NCBI GenBank assembly: GCA_017405085.1
Contig: JAFRBB010000010.1
Coordinates: forward strand, 1 to 61,964
Source: Eubacteriaceae bacterium
GTDB taxonomy: Bacteria; Bacillota; Clostridia; Eubacteriales; Eubacteriaceae
DNA length: 61,964 nucleotides
Direction: 5' to 3'
Of the stretch, positions 15,843 to 25,283 are shown piece after piece (positions within the stretch are counted from its first letter, which is position 1; every line of letters starts with the position of its first letter). Position numbers and translations under genes: made by a program. A model generated the notes under the pieces. The model was not told the DNA's origin. It did not search any database and saw only the letters and a program-made list of their open reading frames with translations.

Positions 15843-17093
15843 ATGCAAAATAAAATGGTTATAGAAACAGCTGTCAGGGAGGCGGGCAACGACCCGATTT
15901 TTAAAGTTTCCGGTTTGGCGAAAAAACGCATTGCCGAAATCGGAAAAGAAAAAGTCATTAACGCGACCCTCGGCGCTCTGATGGATGATGATGGGAATTT
16001 GGTGGCATTTGATTCGGTTTATTCGGTTTTCAGACATCTTGATGATGCCGATTATGCCGCTTATGCCGGGATTGCGGGCACGCCCGAATTTTTGGACAAT
16101 GTGACATACGCATGTTTTAAACATCAAAAACCCGACGCGCATATTCGCGCGGTGGCGACTCCCGGCGGAACCGGCGCGGTCCGTCACGCCATTCGCAACT
16201 ATGCCGACATGGGCGACCGAGTTCTCATTCCCGACTGGCATTGGGCGCCCTATGGCACCATTGCCGATGAAAACGGTCGGGAAGTGACGACGTTCTCGCT
16301 TTTTTCCGAAGACGGAGGTTTCAATCTCGACGGTTATTTTGAAGCTTTTGATGGTCTGCTTGGGGAACAAAAACGCGTCCTTTCCATCATCAATTCGCCG
16401 GCGCACAATCCCACCGGCTATTCTTTGACCGATGATGAATGGGAAGCCGTCAAAGCGTATTTCACCCAAAAAGCCGAAGAAAATCCCGAATACCGTATCA
16501 TTTTGCTCTGCGACATTGCCTATATCGATTTTGCGGGTCAGGACGAATCGGCGCGCAATTTCATGAAAATTTTAACCGGCATGCCCGAAAACGTTCTGGT
16601 GCTCTACGCTTTTTCCGCGTCCAAGGGCTACACCATGTACGGCCTGAGAAACGGCGCGCTTTTGTGCGCGGCGCCCACCGAAGCGATTGCCGATGAATTT
16701 GCCGCTTCCTGTGCATTTTCCAATCGAGGCACATGGTCCAACGGAACCCATGCCGCGATGACAACCCTGGCGAAAATCATCTCAGACGATGATTTAAGAG
16801 CCGATTTTGAAGCCGAACAGGACAAATACAGACATATTCTCCAAGCGCGCGCCAAAGCCTTTTTGGACGCAGCGAAAGATGTCGGCCTTGACATTTGTCC
16901 CTATGTTGACGGCTTTTTCATCAGCATTCCCTGTGATCATACGGAAGCTGTCCGTGATGAACTCATGACGAAGGATTTCTTTATCGTTGCCTTGAAAAAA
17001 GGATTACGCTTCGCGCCTTGCGCTGTTTCGGAAGAGAAATGCCGCAAGGCTCCCGGACTCATTAAAGCAGCCATTGAAAAAGTCAATGGTTAA
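15843..17093 (+). CDS. PLP-dependent aminotransferase, class I/II (aspartate/aromatic type)
   Basis: A 416-residue fold-type I enzyme. PLP contacts are visible: NSPAHNPTG (Asn189 binding the cofactor), LLCDIAY (Asp224, Tyr227) and SASKGYTMYGLR with the Schiff-base Lys261. The family resembles clostridial aspartate/tyrosine aminotransferases that are longer at the N-terminus. Substrate is not resolved. It lies 12 bases after fumarase beta with CAGGAGGACATC before the ATG, so fumarase and aminotransferase could together link aspartate, oxaloacetate and malate/fumarate. Confidence 0.88.
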   Translation: MQNKMVIETAVREAGNDPIFKVSGLAKKRIAEIGKEKVINATLGALMDDDGNLVAFDSVYSVFRHLDDADYAAYAGIAGTPEFLDNVTYACFKHQKPDAHIRAVATPGGTGAVRHAIRNYADMGDRVLIPDWHWAPYGTIADENGREVTTFSLFSEDGGFNLDGYFEAFDGLLGEQKRVLSIINSPAHNPTGYSLTDDEWEAVKAYFTQKAEENPEYRIILLCDIAYIDFAGQDESARNFMKILTGMPENVLVLYAFSASKGYTMYGLRNGALLCAAPTEAIADEFAASCAFSNRGTWSNGTHAAMTTLAKIISDDDLRADFEAEQDKYRHILQARAKAFLDAAKDVGLDICPYVDGFFISIPCDHTEAVRDELMTKDFFIVALKKGLRFAPCAVSEEKCRKAPGLIKAAIEKVNG

Positions 17094-17118
17094 TCCCCCC
17101 TCGGAGGTTTAATTTAAA

Positions 17119-18129
17119 ATGAAAGTAAAAATTGTTGACGTTGCCAGAGAAGCGAATGTTTCCGTCGCGACGGTGTCCCGCGTGGTCAATAATATTCCGC
17201 TGGTTAACGAAGAAACCCGTGAGCGGGTTTTGGAGGCCATTAAAAAAACAGGCTACAAGCCCAACGCCATTGCCCGAAGCCTCAAAATTCAAAAGACAAA
17301 CACGCTGGGCATTATGATTCCCGATATCAGTAATCCCTTTTATACGGATGTGGTTCGCGGCGCCGAGGATGTTTGCGGTATTTATAATTACAACATTATT
17401 TTGAGCAACACGGATTCCAAGGCAGAAAAAGAAAAGAAATCCTTGGATGTGCTGGTGGAAAAACAATGTGACGGCATTATCTATGTGGGAAAAGATCTTT
17501 CCGAGGAAATGCGTGAGCTCCTCATGAACGCTTCTTGCGAAGTGGTTTTGGGTTGCGTAGCCGATGAAAGCAACAAGCTCTCCAGCGTGCTCATCGACAA
17601 CGAGGCTGCCGCCTATGATTTGACCATCAAAGCCATTGAGTACGGCCACAAGAAAAGCGTCGTGATTTTGGATGATTTTGAACAGGGATACGTCAATGTC
17701 AAACGCTTGACGGGGATTAAGCGCGCCTATGCGGACAAGGGCATCGAATTTGACGATTCAAAGGTCTATTATGCCAACAGCACCAGTCCCCTCGGGGTCT
17801 ATCGACTGACCGTTGATTTGATGGCGCAAAATCCTGACTTTACCAATATTTTCTGTTATAACGATCAAATGGCCTTAGGTGCTATGCGCGCCGTTGAAGA
17901 AGCAGGCAAAAAAGTGCCTGAGGACATTTCGGTGTGCGGTTTTAATGATTTTTGGCTTGCGGAATGGGTTCGTCCCCGAATCACCACGATTACCCAGCAG
18001 ATGTACGACATCGGCGCCGTGGCGACGCGCATGCTCATTAAAATGTGCGAAAAAGAAGAATCCGAAACCAAAACGGTTCGCGTTCCCCACGACATCAAAA
18101 TCCGTGAATCTTTGGGAGATGCCAAATAA
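17119..18129 (+). CDS. LacI/GalR-family transcriptional regulator
   Basis: At 336 residues: N-terminal helix-turn-helix VDVAREANVSVATVSRVVNN, hinge around NAIARSLK, then a periplasmic-binding-protein-like effector domain starting TNTLGIMIPDISNPFY. The effector is unknown. It could be a catabolite regulator, since hprK is present in the window, but no CcpA-specific feature was verified. It follows the aminotransferase gene by 25 bases on the same strand with CGGAGG, so it may be in the same operon. Confidence 0.9.
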   Translation: MKVKIVDVAREANVSVATVSRVVNNIPLVNEETRERVLEAIKKTGYKPNAIARSLKIQKTNTLGIMIPDISNPFYTDVVRGAEDVCGIYNYNIILSNTDSKAEKEKKSLDVLVEKQCDGIIYVGKDLSEEMRELLMNASCEVVLGCVADESNKLSSVLIDNEAAAYDLTIKAIEYGHKKSVVILDDFEQGYVNVKRLTGIKRAYADKGIEFDDSKVYYANSTSPLGVYRLTVDLMAQNPDFTNIFCYNDQMALGAMRAVEEAGKKVPEDISVCGFNDFWLAEWVRPRITTITQQMYDIGAVATRMLIKMCEKEESETKTVRVPHDIKIRESLGDAK

Positions 18130-18149
18130 CAGAGGTCTGCGGATATGAC

Positions 18150-18187
18150 GAGCCCGATTATCATGGATGAAACGGGCTTGTTCTTTT
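18150..18187 (+). terminator. Terminator after the LacI-family regulator gene
   Basis: GAGCCCG and CGGGCTT(G) arms around a 15-base loop, followed by TTCTTTT. The position ends the fumarase-aminotransferase-regulator run. Confidence 0.65.
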
Positions 18188-18269
18188 AAGCGAGCCGAAA
18201 AGACCTGAGTCATATCAGCTTTTTACCGGCTTTAAAACAGCGAAAATCAAAGGAAAAGAATTATTTAGC

Positions 18270-19451
18270 ATGGCAGAAACTATCAACGAACAAAATATTA
18301 CGCGGTTTAAAAAAGGCGATAAAGAATACATCTTGATCGGAACGGCTCATGTATCTCCCACAAGCGCCGAGACCGTCAAGCAAATCATCCTTGAGGAAAA
18401 ACCCGATACCGTCTGCATTGAACTCGATCCCGGACGATATAAAACCATGACTGAAAAAGAACAATGGTCGGAGACCAACTTCATCAAGGTGATCAAAGAC
18501 GGCAAGGCGGGTTTGATGTTTGTCAACATTCTTTTGTCCAATTATCAACAAAAAATCGCCAAACAATTTGACATCCGTTCCGGACAGGAAATGGTCGAAG
18601 GCATCGCGGCGGCGAAAACGACCGGTGCTGAGCTTGTCCTTGCGGATCGGGACATCCAGGTGACATTTAAACGGGTCTGGAAAGGCTGCAGTTTTTTTGA
18701 AAAATGCAAATTGATCACCACCATCATCATGAGCTTTTTGGATCATGAGGAAATCACCGAAGAAGATTTGGAGGCCCTGAAAACCGAGGATATGCTGACA
18801 GCCGCTATGACGGAATTCGGCGCGACTTTTAAGGGGGTCAAAAAATATCTGGTTGACGAGCGGGATATCTATCTCAAAGAGAAGGTCAAACACGCGCCGG
18901 GAGAAAAAATCGTTGCCGTGTTGGGAGCCGCTCATGTTCCCGGAATGATCTCGCGCTGGGATGACGATGACGACATCGCCAAGCTGGAGGAAGTGCCGCC
19001 CAAGAGCAAAGTCGGCAAAATTGCCGGATGGGGGATTGTCCTCGCCCTAATTGCCATGGTGGCCATGACTTTTTCGGTCAATCCCGCTTCCGGATGGGAA
19101 CAGACGAGAAATTGGTTGATTTTGACCATGGGGGGAGCGGGACTCGGGGCCATTGTTTCCCTGGCCCATCCTTTGACCATTCTCACGTCAATCATCATGG
19201 CACCGGTGTCGGCTTTAAGTCCCGTGTTGGCCACCGGATGGTTTGCGGGACTGGCGGAAGCGTATCTGAAAAAACCGAAGGTTACCGATTTTGAGCGTCT
19301 GTCCGAAGACCTATCCCATGTCAGCGGCATTTGGAAAAATAAAATCACCCGAATTCTTTTGGTCATCATCATGACCAATTTGGGATGCGCCGTTGGCAAT
19401 ATTCTCGGGAGTATCGGCGTGATTACCATTTTTTTAAACACTTATCTATAG
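18270..19451 (+). CDS. TraB/PrgY-family membrane protein (GumN-like)
   Basis: At 393 residues. The N-terminal domain carries the TraB signature: YILIGTAHVSPTSAE with the conserved GTAH, VCIELDPGRY, and AVLGAAHVPGM. The C-terminal ~140 residues contain about four hydrophobic segments (about 252-275, 284-305, 310-330, 362-390). The family includes pheromone-shutdown TraB/PrgY and is predicted to be metal-dependent and proteolytic, though activity is poorly defined. It is a stand-alone gene with its own terminator. Confidence 0.9.
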   Translation: MAETINEQNITRFKKGDKEYILIGTAHVSPTSAETVKQIILEEKPDTVCIELDPGRYKTMTEKEQWSETNFIKVIKDGKAGLMFVNILLSNYQQKIAKQFDIRSGQEMVEGIAAAKTTGAELVLADRDIQVTFKRVWKGCSFFEKCKLITTIIMSFLDHEEITEEDLEALKTEDMLTAAMTEFGATFKGVKKYLVDERDIYLKEKVKHAPGEKIVAVLGAAHVPGMISRWDDDDDIAKLEEVPPKSKVGKIAGWGIVLALIAMVAMTFSVNPASGWEQTRNWLILTMGGAGLGAIVSLAHPLTILTSIIMAPVSALSPVLATGWFAGLAEAYLKKPKVTDFERLSEDLSHVSGIWKNKITRILLVIIMTNLGCAVGNILGSIGVITIFLNTYL

Positions 19452-19461
19452 TCAGTTGACG

Positions 19462-19499
19462 CCGATTCGATGCATTCCGTGTCGAATCGGTTTTTATTT
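19462..19499 (+). terminator. Terminator after the TraB-family gene
   Basis: Perfect 8-bp stem CCGATTCG / CGAATCGG with a 13-base loop, followed by TTTTTATTTG. Confidence 0.85.
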
Positions 19500-19608
19500 G
19501 TCCTATCTTGGGGAAGTCGGTGTGAAAAGGAATATTTTCATTGCATTTTTATGACGCTTGGTATAATATTTATTCATATTCTTATTTCCCGAAAAAGGAG
19601 GGGTTGTT

Positions 19609-20274
19609 ATTCTTACTTCAGAACAATTCGGACAGGTTTTGAGCGGTACGGTTATCATGATCGAAATAGCCCTGGTTGCCGTTATTGCAGGTGCTGTTTT
19701 CGGTGTGATTATTGCCCTCGGCCGTATGTCGAAGAATAAAATCGCCAATGCGATTTGCTGGTTTTATGTCTGGTTTTTCCGCGGGACACCGCTTTTGCTG
19801 CAACTTTTCATGATTTATTTCATGATTCCCATTATGTATCATGATATGACCGGCGGCACGCTGACCATTGATCCGCTGTTTTGCGCCTTTGTGGCATTTT
19901 CACTCAATTCAACAGCGTATATGTCGGAAATTATCCGCGCGGCGATCGAGTCGATTGATCACGGTCAAATGGAAGCCGCCAAGGCGCTTGGCATGAATCA
20001 CGCGCAGGCGATGACTAAAATTATTATTCCTCAAACATTTAAACGCTTGGTCGCGCCTTTGGGCAATGAATTGATCATGCTGCTTAAAGATACCTCTTTG
20101 GTGTCTACCATCGCCCTTTATGATGTGCTTCGCGCGTCGAAGACCATGGCGAGTTCGACAGGGAATTGGGTTTATTATCTCTATGCCGCCGCGATTTATC
20201 TCTTCTTAACCACGGTTCTTCAAATCATTTTTGACAAATTGGAAGAACGATTCGGCGCTTACGAAAAGAGGTGA
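19609..20274 (+). CDS. Amino-acid ABC transporter permease (HisM/GlnP family)
   Basis: A 221-residue polar amino-acid permease with about five membrane segments and the EAA loop [21 protein letters not shown] that contacts the ATPase. The signature [15 protein letters not shown] is diagnostic. The start is odd. AAGGAGG (19595-19601) is perfectly spaced 7 bases before ATT at 19609, which begins a segment ([14 protein letters not shown]) that aligns to the usual N-terminal helix. No ATG/GTG/TTG in frame lies there; the next candidate is TTG 19639, which would truncate that helix. AUU initiation or a sequencing error are the options. ATPase gene follows; no substrate-binding protein gene is adjacent. 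Confidence 0.85.
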   Translation: MLTSEQFGQVLSGTVIMIEIALVAVIAGAVFGVIIALGRMSKNKIANAICWFYVWFFRGTPLLLQLFMIYFMIPIMYHDMTGGTLTIDPLFCAFVAFSLNSTAYMSEIIRAAIESIDHGQMEAAKALGMNHAQAMTKIIIPQTFKRLVAPLGNELIMLLKDTSLVSTIALYDVLRASKTMASSTGNWVYYLYAAAIYLFLTTVLQIIFDKLEERFGAYEKR

Positions 20275-20279
20275 TTATC

Positions 20280-21068
20280 ATGACGCAAAATTTGAAAAAA
20301 GATCCGTCACAGGTGATGGTTCGCGTGAAGGGCATCAAAAAGAATTTTGGTGATCTTGAGGTGTTGAAAGGCGTTGATTTTCAGGTGACCAAAGGTGAAG
20401 TGGTGTGCATCATCGGTCCTTCCGGATCTGGAAAAAGCACGTTGCTTCGTTGCCTCAATCAATTGGAACGCATCACCGAAGGCGAGATTTATATTGAAGA
20501 AGAGCTGATGGACAAACGGGTCGACGATAAAACGGTCAATCATATCGACGCGAAACGGCTTCAAGCGTTACGCTGCGATTTGGGCATGGTTTTTCAGAAT
20601 TTCAACCTGTTTCCGCATTTGAAGGTCATTGACAATTTGACCATCGCGCCCATCACGGTGAAAAAAGCGGATAAGGACACCATTACGCAAAAGGGTCTTG
20701 AACTCCTCGATATGGTTGGCCTGAAAGACCGTGCCGATGAATATCCCGTGCGTCTTTCCGGCGGTCAGCAACAGCGTGTGGCCATCGCGCGCGCTTTGGC
20801 CATGGATCCGAAAATTATGCTGTTTGACGAACCAACATCAGCCCTTGATCCGGAACTGGTCGGGGAAGTGCTTAACACCATGAAGGAGCTGGCCGATGAG
20901 GGGATGACGATGATTATTGTGACCCACGAGATTGGTTTTGCGCGTGAAGTTGCTGATCGGGTGATTTTTATGGCCGACGGTGTCATTTGCGAAATGGGTA
21001 CGCCTGAACAAGTCATCGATAATCCTCAGGGAGAGCGGACGAAGAGTTTTCTCAGTAAGATTGAATAA
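20280..21068 (+). CDS. Amino-acid ABC transporter ATP-binding protein (GlnQ/HisP family)
   Basis: A 262-residue ATPase with Walker [11 protein letters not shown]-loop [11 protein letters not shown], signature [16 protein letters not shown], Walker [15 protein letters not shown] and H-loop TVTHE-type ([10 protein letters not shown]). It energises the permease encoded just upstream. ATG 20280 is preferred because AAAAGAGGTG lies upstream at good distance; the frame is open from a GTG at 20271 that overlaps the permease stop. The substrate is a polar amino acid by family, not determined further. Confidence 0.94.
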   Translation: MTQNLKKDPSQVMVRVKGIKKNFGDLEVLKGVDFQVTKGEVVCIIGPSGSGKSTLLRCLNQLERITEGEIYIEEELMDKRVDDKTVNHIDAKRLQALRCDLGMVFQNFNLFPHLKVIDNLTIAPITVKKADKDTITQKGLELLDMVGLKDRADEYPVRLSGGQQQRVAIARALAMDPKIMLFDEPTSALDPELVGEVLNTMKELADEGMTMIIVTHEIGFAREVADRVIFMADGVICEMGTPEQVIDNPQGERTKSFLSKIE

Positions 21069-21138
21069 GACATCGCCGGTGATTTTTTGAGTTCGGTTAC
21101 GGCGGGACGTTTCGCTTTTGACGCGCGCTCCGCCTTTC

Positions 21139-21173
21139 GCTTCCTCTGCGATGGAGGAAGCCTTTTTGTTTTT
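21139..21173 (+). terminator. Terminator after the ABC transporter operon
   Basis: Perfect stem GCTTCCTC / GAGGAAGC with a 7-base loop, followed by CTTTTTGTTTTT. Confidence 0.9.
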
Positions 21174-21257
21174 GGTAACTGTCTTGCGTAACAATCGCTT
21201 TTGATTGGTTGCGCAGGTGCGTTTTATCCCTCCGGTTTTATTTTGAAAGGGGAATCG

Positions 21258-22100
21258 ATGGATAATTATCACATACATTCTGATTTTTGCGACGGAAAAG
21301 ATTCCGTTGAGGCGATGGCCGACGCGGCATTCCGTGCGGGGTTTGACCGCATCGGTTTTACGTCCCATGCGCCCCTTGCTTATCCCGATGATTGGACGAT
21401 GCCGATTGAGCGGGTTGAGGATTATATCAAAGCGGTCCGCGCGGCGGAAGTGAAGTACGCAGGTCAAATGTCGGTTTTTACAGGCCTTGAGGTGGATTAT
21501 TATCCTTGGCGCCGGGGAATTTCCGACGAGGTGCGGGGGATTTTACCTTCTCTTGATTATTGGATCGGGAGTATTCATTGTCTCGGTCTTTTTGACAACG
21601 GGGAGGTGGGGTATGTCGATTTGGATGCCCATCATTTCGAGCGGTGTGTCGATGAGATTTTCGGCGGAGATGGCCGTGCCGCGGTGACGACCTATTACCG
21701 GGGGATTGCGGAGATGGTGCTTCACGAAAAGCCTGATATTGTCGGGCATATTGATATTATCAAAAAAAATAACGGCGGGAATCGGTTTTTTGATCCTGAA
21801 TCGGCCTGGTACCGCGACCTTTGGCATGAGGCCCTTGACGTGGTGAAAGCCTCGGGATCCATCGTTGAGCTGAATACCGGCGGTGTCTGCCGCTATGGCG
21901 CGCGGTGTTTGTATCCGGCGATTGAGATTCTCTCGGAGGCGGCGGCCATGGGGATTCCCATCACGGTGACGGGGGACAGTCACAGCGCTGAGACCATCGG
22001 TTTCGGATACGATCATCTGGTGCCCGATGCCCTGAATGCGGCAGAGGTGAAGACAATTGTTTTTTTCGACGGACAATCGTGGCAGGAAACGGGACTTTGA
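21258..22100 (+). CDS. hisK: PHP-family histidinol-phosphatase (HisK/HisJ type)
   Basis: At 280 residues this is a PHP-domain phosphoesterase. The metal-binding motifs are YHIHSDFCDG at the N-terminus, GFTSHAPL, GLEVDYYP, HIDIIKKNN and TVTGDSHSAETIG. This set matches HisJ-type histidinol-phosphatase, the penultimate step of histidine synthesis. No other his genes are in the window, so other phosphoesters are possible. ATG 21258 is chosen because GAAAGGGGAATCG precedes it. Confidence 0.85.
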   Translation: MDNYHIHSDFCDGKDSVEAMADAAFRAGFDRIGFTSHAPLAYPDDWTMPIERVEDYIKAVRAAEVKYAGQMSVFTGLEVDYYPWRRGISDEVRGILPSLDYWIGSIHCLGLFDNGEVGYVDLDAHHFERCVDEIFGGDGRAAVTTYYRGIAEMVLHEKPDIVGHIDIIKKNNGGNRFFDPESAWYRDLWHEALDVVKASGSIVELNTGGVCRYGARCLYPAIEILSEAAAMGIPITVTGDSHSAETIGFGYDHLVPDALNAAEVKTIVFFDGQSWQETGL

Positions 22101-22131
22101 TAAAAAAAGGATAAATATTTGTCAAAGAGGC

Positions 22132-22157
22132 GTTGTCCGGATTGTTTTTGTGATATA
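22132..22157 (+). promoter_or_regulatory. Promoter candidate for ppdK
   Basis: TTGTCC near 22132 and overlapping -10 choices TATACT/TACTAT near 22153-22160, giving spacers of 15-17 bases. The leader to the ppdK start is about 70 bases. Confidence 0.45.
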
Positions 22158-22231
22158 CTATAACGAGTTTCGAGTATTTCATTTTGGGATATTCACTTTA
22201 TATTCTTCATATGCTTATAGGAGGTCTATTA

Positions 22232-24859
22232 ATGAAAAAATGGGTTTACCTGTTTACGGAAGGTAACGCGGGTATGCGTGAGCTCCTCGGCGGCAAAGGC
22301 GCCAACCTGGCGGAAATGACCAATTTGGGTCTTCCCGTGCCCCAAGGTTTCACCATTAGTACCGAAGCGTGTACTCAGTATTACGAAGACGGTAGACAAA
22401 TTAACGATGAAATTCAGGGTCAGATCCGTGATCACATCGCCAAGATGGAAGAAATCACCGGCAAAAAATTCGGTGACAAGGAAAATCCGCTCTTGGTTTC
22501 CGTCCGTTCCGGGGCCAGAGCGTCAATGCCCGGCATGATGGACACGATTTTGAACCTTGGTTTGAACGAAGACGTGGTCAATGTTTTGGCTGAAAAATCG
22601 GGTAATCCCCGTTGGGCCTGGGATTGCTACAGACGTTTTATTCAGATGTTCTCCGATGTCGTCATGGAAGTCGGCAAAAAATATTTCGAAGAACTCATCG
22701 ATAAAATGAAAGATGAAAAAGGCGTGACCCAAGACGTCGAGCTGGACGCTGATGACCTCAAAGAACTCGCCCGTCAATTTAAAGCGGAATACAAAGCCAA
22801 AATCGGCAAGGATTTCCCCGACGATCCCAAGGAACAGCTGATCGAAGCGATCAAAGCCGTTTTCCGTTCATGGGATAACCCCAGAGCCAATGTGTATCGC
22901 CGCGACAACGATATCCCTTACTCCTGGGGAACCGCTGTGAATGTGCAGATGATGGCCTTTGGTAATATGGGCGACACTTCCGGTACCGGCGTTGCCTTTA
23001 CCCGCAACCCCGCCACCGGCGAAAAGAAACTCATGGGTGAATTCTTGATGAACGCTCAGGGTGAAGACGTTGTGGCCGGCGTGAGAACCCCGCAGCCCAT
23101 CGCTCAGCTTCAGGAAACGATGCCCGAAGTGTACGATCAATTCGTGGGCATTTGCCATACATTAGAAGATCACTACCGCGATATGCAGGATATGGAATTT
23201 ACCATCGAAGATAAAAAACTCTATATGCTGCAGACCCGTAACGGTAAACGTACCGCCAAAGCGGCTTTGAAAATTGCCTGCGACTTGGTGGACGAAGGCA
23301 TGATCACCGAACAGGAAGCGGTGTTGATGATCGACCCGAGAAACTTGGACTCTCTGCTTCACCCGCAATTTGACACCGAAGCCCTTAAAAAAGTTGACCC
23401 CATCGCGCATGCCCTGGCCGCCGCTCCCGGCGCCGCTTGCGGTAAAATCGTGTTTACCGCCGATGACGCCAAAGAATGGGCGGAACGCGGTGAAAAGGTT
23501 GTTTTGGTTCGTTTGGAAACCTCTCCCGAAGATATCGAAGGCATGAAAGCCGCTCAGGGTATTTTGACCGTCCGCGGCGGGATGACGTCTCACGCCGCTG
23601 TTGTCGCCCGTGGTATGGGCAGCTGCTGCGTCTCCGGTTGCTCCGCCATTAACATGGACGAAGACAACAAGGTGTTCACGCTGGCCGGCAAAACCTATCA
23701 CGAAGGCGATGTCATTTCCTTTGACGGTACCACCGGTAACATCTATGACGGTGAAATTCCCACCGTTGACGCTGTCATCGCCGGCGAATTTGAACGCATC
23801 ATGGGTTGGGCGGATAAATACAGAACCATGAAGGTTCGCACCAACGCCGACACACCCCAAGACGCCAAGAAAGCCGTTGAACTGGGCGCCGAAGGTATCG
23901 GTCTTTGCCGAACGGAACACATGTTCTTTGAAGGAGACCGCATCGACGCTTTCCGCGAAATGATTTGCTCCGACACCGTGGAAGAACGGGAAGAAGCGCT
24001 GGAAAAAATCCTTCCGCTGCAGCAAGGCGACTTCGAAAAATTGTACGAAGCCCTCGAAGGCAATCCGGTCACCATTCGTTTCTTGGATCCCCCGCTGCAT
24101 GAATTTGTTCCCACCGAGGAAGAAGACATTAAAAAACTCGCCGACGCCAAGGGCAAAACCGTCGATCAGATTAAGGCGATCATCGCCGGCCTCCACGAAT
24201 TTAACCCGATGATGGGTCACAGAGGCTGCCGTCTGACGGTCACCTATCCGGAAATCGCCAAAATGCAAACAGCCGCGGTCATTCGCGCCGCCATCAATGT
24301 GGGCAAAGCGCATCCGGAATGGAGCATCGTTCCCGAAATCATGATCCCCTTGGTTGGCGATGACAAGGAACTGAAATTTGTCAAGAAGATTGTTGTTGAA
24401 ACCGCCGACGCGGAAATCGCCGCTTCCGGTTTTGATCTGAAATACGAAGTCGGTACGATGATCGAAATCCCGAGAGCCTGCCTGACCGCCGATGACATTG
24501 CCAAAGAAGCCGAATTCTTCTGCTTCGGTACCAATGACCTGACGCAAATGACCTTCGGCTTCTCCCGTGATGACGCCGGCAAGTTCCTGGACGCTTATTA
24601 TGACGCGAAGATCTTTGAAAATGATCCCTTCGCCAAACTCGACCAAGTTGGCGTTGGCAAGCTGATGAAGATGGCCATCGACCTGGGTAAAGCGACCCGT
24701 CCCGACATGCACTTGGGTATCTGCGGCGAACACGGCGGCGATCCCAGCTCCGTGGAATTCTGCCACACCCTTGGTCTGGACTATGTGTCCTGCTCACCGT
24801 TCCGTGTGCCGATCGCTCGTTTGGCCGCGGCTCAGGCTGCCATCAAGGAAGCCCGTTAA
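22232..24859 (+). CDS. ppdK: Pyruvate, phosphate dikinase
   Basis: A full-length 875-residue enzyme interconverting pyruvate + ATP + Pi and phosphoenolpyruvate + AMP + PPi. The N-terminal ATP-grasp domain begins WVYLFTEGNAGMRELLGGKG; the phosphohistidine domain has GGMTSHAAVVARGMG with the swivelling His; the C-terminal PEP domain has GLCRTEHMFF, GHRGCRL and FGTNDLTQMTFGFSRDD, and the catalytic Cys lies in HLGICGEHGGDP. AGGAGGT spaced 7 bases before ATG 22232 fixes the start. Strongly biased codon use compared with neighbours suggests high expression. Confidence 0.98.
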   Translation: MKKWVYLFTEGNAGMRELLGGKGANLAEMTNLGLPVPQGFTISTEACTQYYEDGRQINDEIQGQIRDHIAKMEEITGKKFGDKENPLLVSVRSGARASMPGMMDTILNLGLNEDVVNVLAEKSGNPRWAWDCYRRFIQMFSDVVMEVGKKYFEELIDKMKDEKGVTQDVELDADDLKELARQFKAEYKAKIGKDFPDDPKEQLIEAIKAVFRSWDNPRANVYRRDNDIPYSWGTAVNVQMMAFGNMGDTSGTGVAFTRNPATGEKKLMGEFLMNAQGEDVVAGVRTPQPIAQLQETMPEVYDQFVGICHTLEDHYRDMQDMEFTIEDKKLYMLQTRNGKRTAKAALKIACDLVDEGMITEQEAVLMIDPRNLDSLLHPQFDTEALKKVDPIAHALAAAPGAACGKIVFTADDAKEWAERGEKVVLVRLETSPEDIEGMKAAQGILTVRGGMTSHAAVVARGMGSCCVSGCSAINMDEDNKVFTLAGKTYHEGDVISFDGTTGNIYDGEIPTVDAVIAGEFERIMGWADKYRTMKVRTNADTPQDAKKAVELGAEGIGLCRTEHMFFEGDRIDAFREMICSDTVEEREEALEKILPLQQGDFEKLYEALEGNPVTIRFLDPPLHEFVPTEEEDIKKLADAKGKTVDQIKAIIAGLHEFNPMMGHRGCRLTVTYPEIAKMQTAAVIRAAINVGKAHPEWSIVPEIMIPLVGDDKELKFVKKIVVETADAEIAASGFDLKYEVGTMIEIPRACLTADDIAKEAEFFCFGTNDLTQMTFGFSRDDAGKFLDAYYDAKIFENDPFAKLDQVGVGKLMKMAIDLGKATRPDMHLGICGEHGGDPSSVEFCHTLGLDYVSCSPFRVPIARLAAAQAAIKEAR

Positions 24860-24974
24860 TCACCAACAGCCGACGCTGTTTCGGGATTTCCGCGCGTTTA
24901 TCCGACAGGGAAGACCGGATCCGCTTTAGCCTTAGGTGGCGGCGGTTTTCCCAAAATGATCACTGTTTCATTAA

Positions 24975-25006
24975 AAGAAGTCTGCTTTCGCGGGCTTCTT
25001 TTTTTT
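24975..25006 (+). terminator. Terminator after ppdK
   Basis: AAGAAGTCTGC / GCGGGCTTCTT forms an 11-bp stem with two G-U pairs around TTTC, followed by eight T. Confidence 0.9.
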
Positions 25007-25060
25007 GGCTTTGAGGGCCGCGATGGCGGTGATGCTCGTTGAGTTATCGTCATGTGTTCG
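25007..25060 (+). repeat. Intergenic repeat unit, copy A
   Basis: The stretch GAGGGCCGCGATGG-GGTGA-GCT-GTTG..TTAT-GTCATG-GTTCG recurs at about 27090-27140 with around seven differences in 50 bases and the same orientation. Each copy directly follows a terminator-like hairpin with a T-run. No coding role is apparent. The rest of 25060-25200 shows nothing recognisable. Confidence 0.6.
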
Positions 25061-25202
25061 TTGTTTTTTCTTCGCGTATCATCGTAAATTCCGTTCGGTT
25101 AATGGCCGGATTTTTTTGATGAGTCGAATATTTTTTAGAGAATATTTTTTAAATTGCTGTTTTCGCTTGGATTTCGTGTCCTTTTTGTGTCCATTGGGCT
25201 GT

Positions 25203-25208
25203 TATAAT
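25203..25208 (+). promoter_or_regulatory. -10 element of the lipoprotein gene
   Basis: TATAAT preceded by TGT (extended -10 form TGTTATAAT). It would give a leader of about 180 bases for the His/Asp-rich lipoprotein. Confidence 0.5.
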
Positions 25209-25226
25209 CCTGTCAGAAAAACAAAT

Positions 25227-25283
25227 AATAACCGGTTATTCAAACAGAACGAAGGTAACGGCGATTGAATGGTTATTCAATCG
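25227..25283 (+). promoter_or_regulatory. Palindrome and hairpin in the lipoprotein 5' leader
   Basis: AATAACCGGTTATT (25227-25240) is a perfect 14-bp palindrome close to the transcription start, the size of a dimeric repressor site. It is followed by a perfect 9-bp hairpin CGATTGAAT-GGTT-ATTCAATCG (25262-25283). Further on, CATTTGTTTG is repeated directly near 25294 and 25341. No known riboswitch is recognised. Confidence 0.5.

Noticed and set aside
17119..18129. Naming the LacI-family regulator CcpA
   Set aside because: Presence of hprK makes a CcpA likely somewhere, but I could not verify CcpA-specific residues and the local context is fumarase and aminotransferase genes.
23162..24766. 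Open frame of 534 codons antisense to ppdK
   Set aside because: It mirrors ppdK codon by codon, has no family motif or ribosome binding site, and arises from the strong codon bias of a highly expressed gene.
25005..25268. 87-codon frame after ppdK
   Set aside because: Starts within the ppdK terminator and repeat unit, has no ribosome binding site, and the composition is unlike neighbouring genes.
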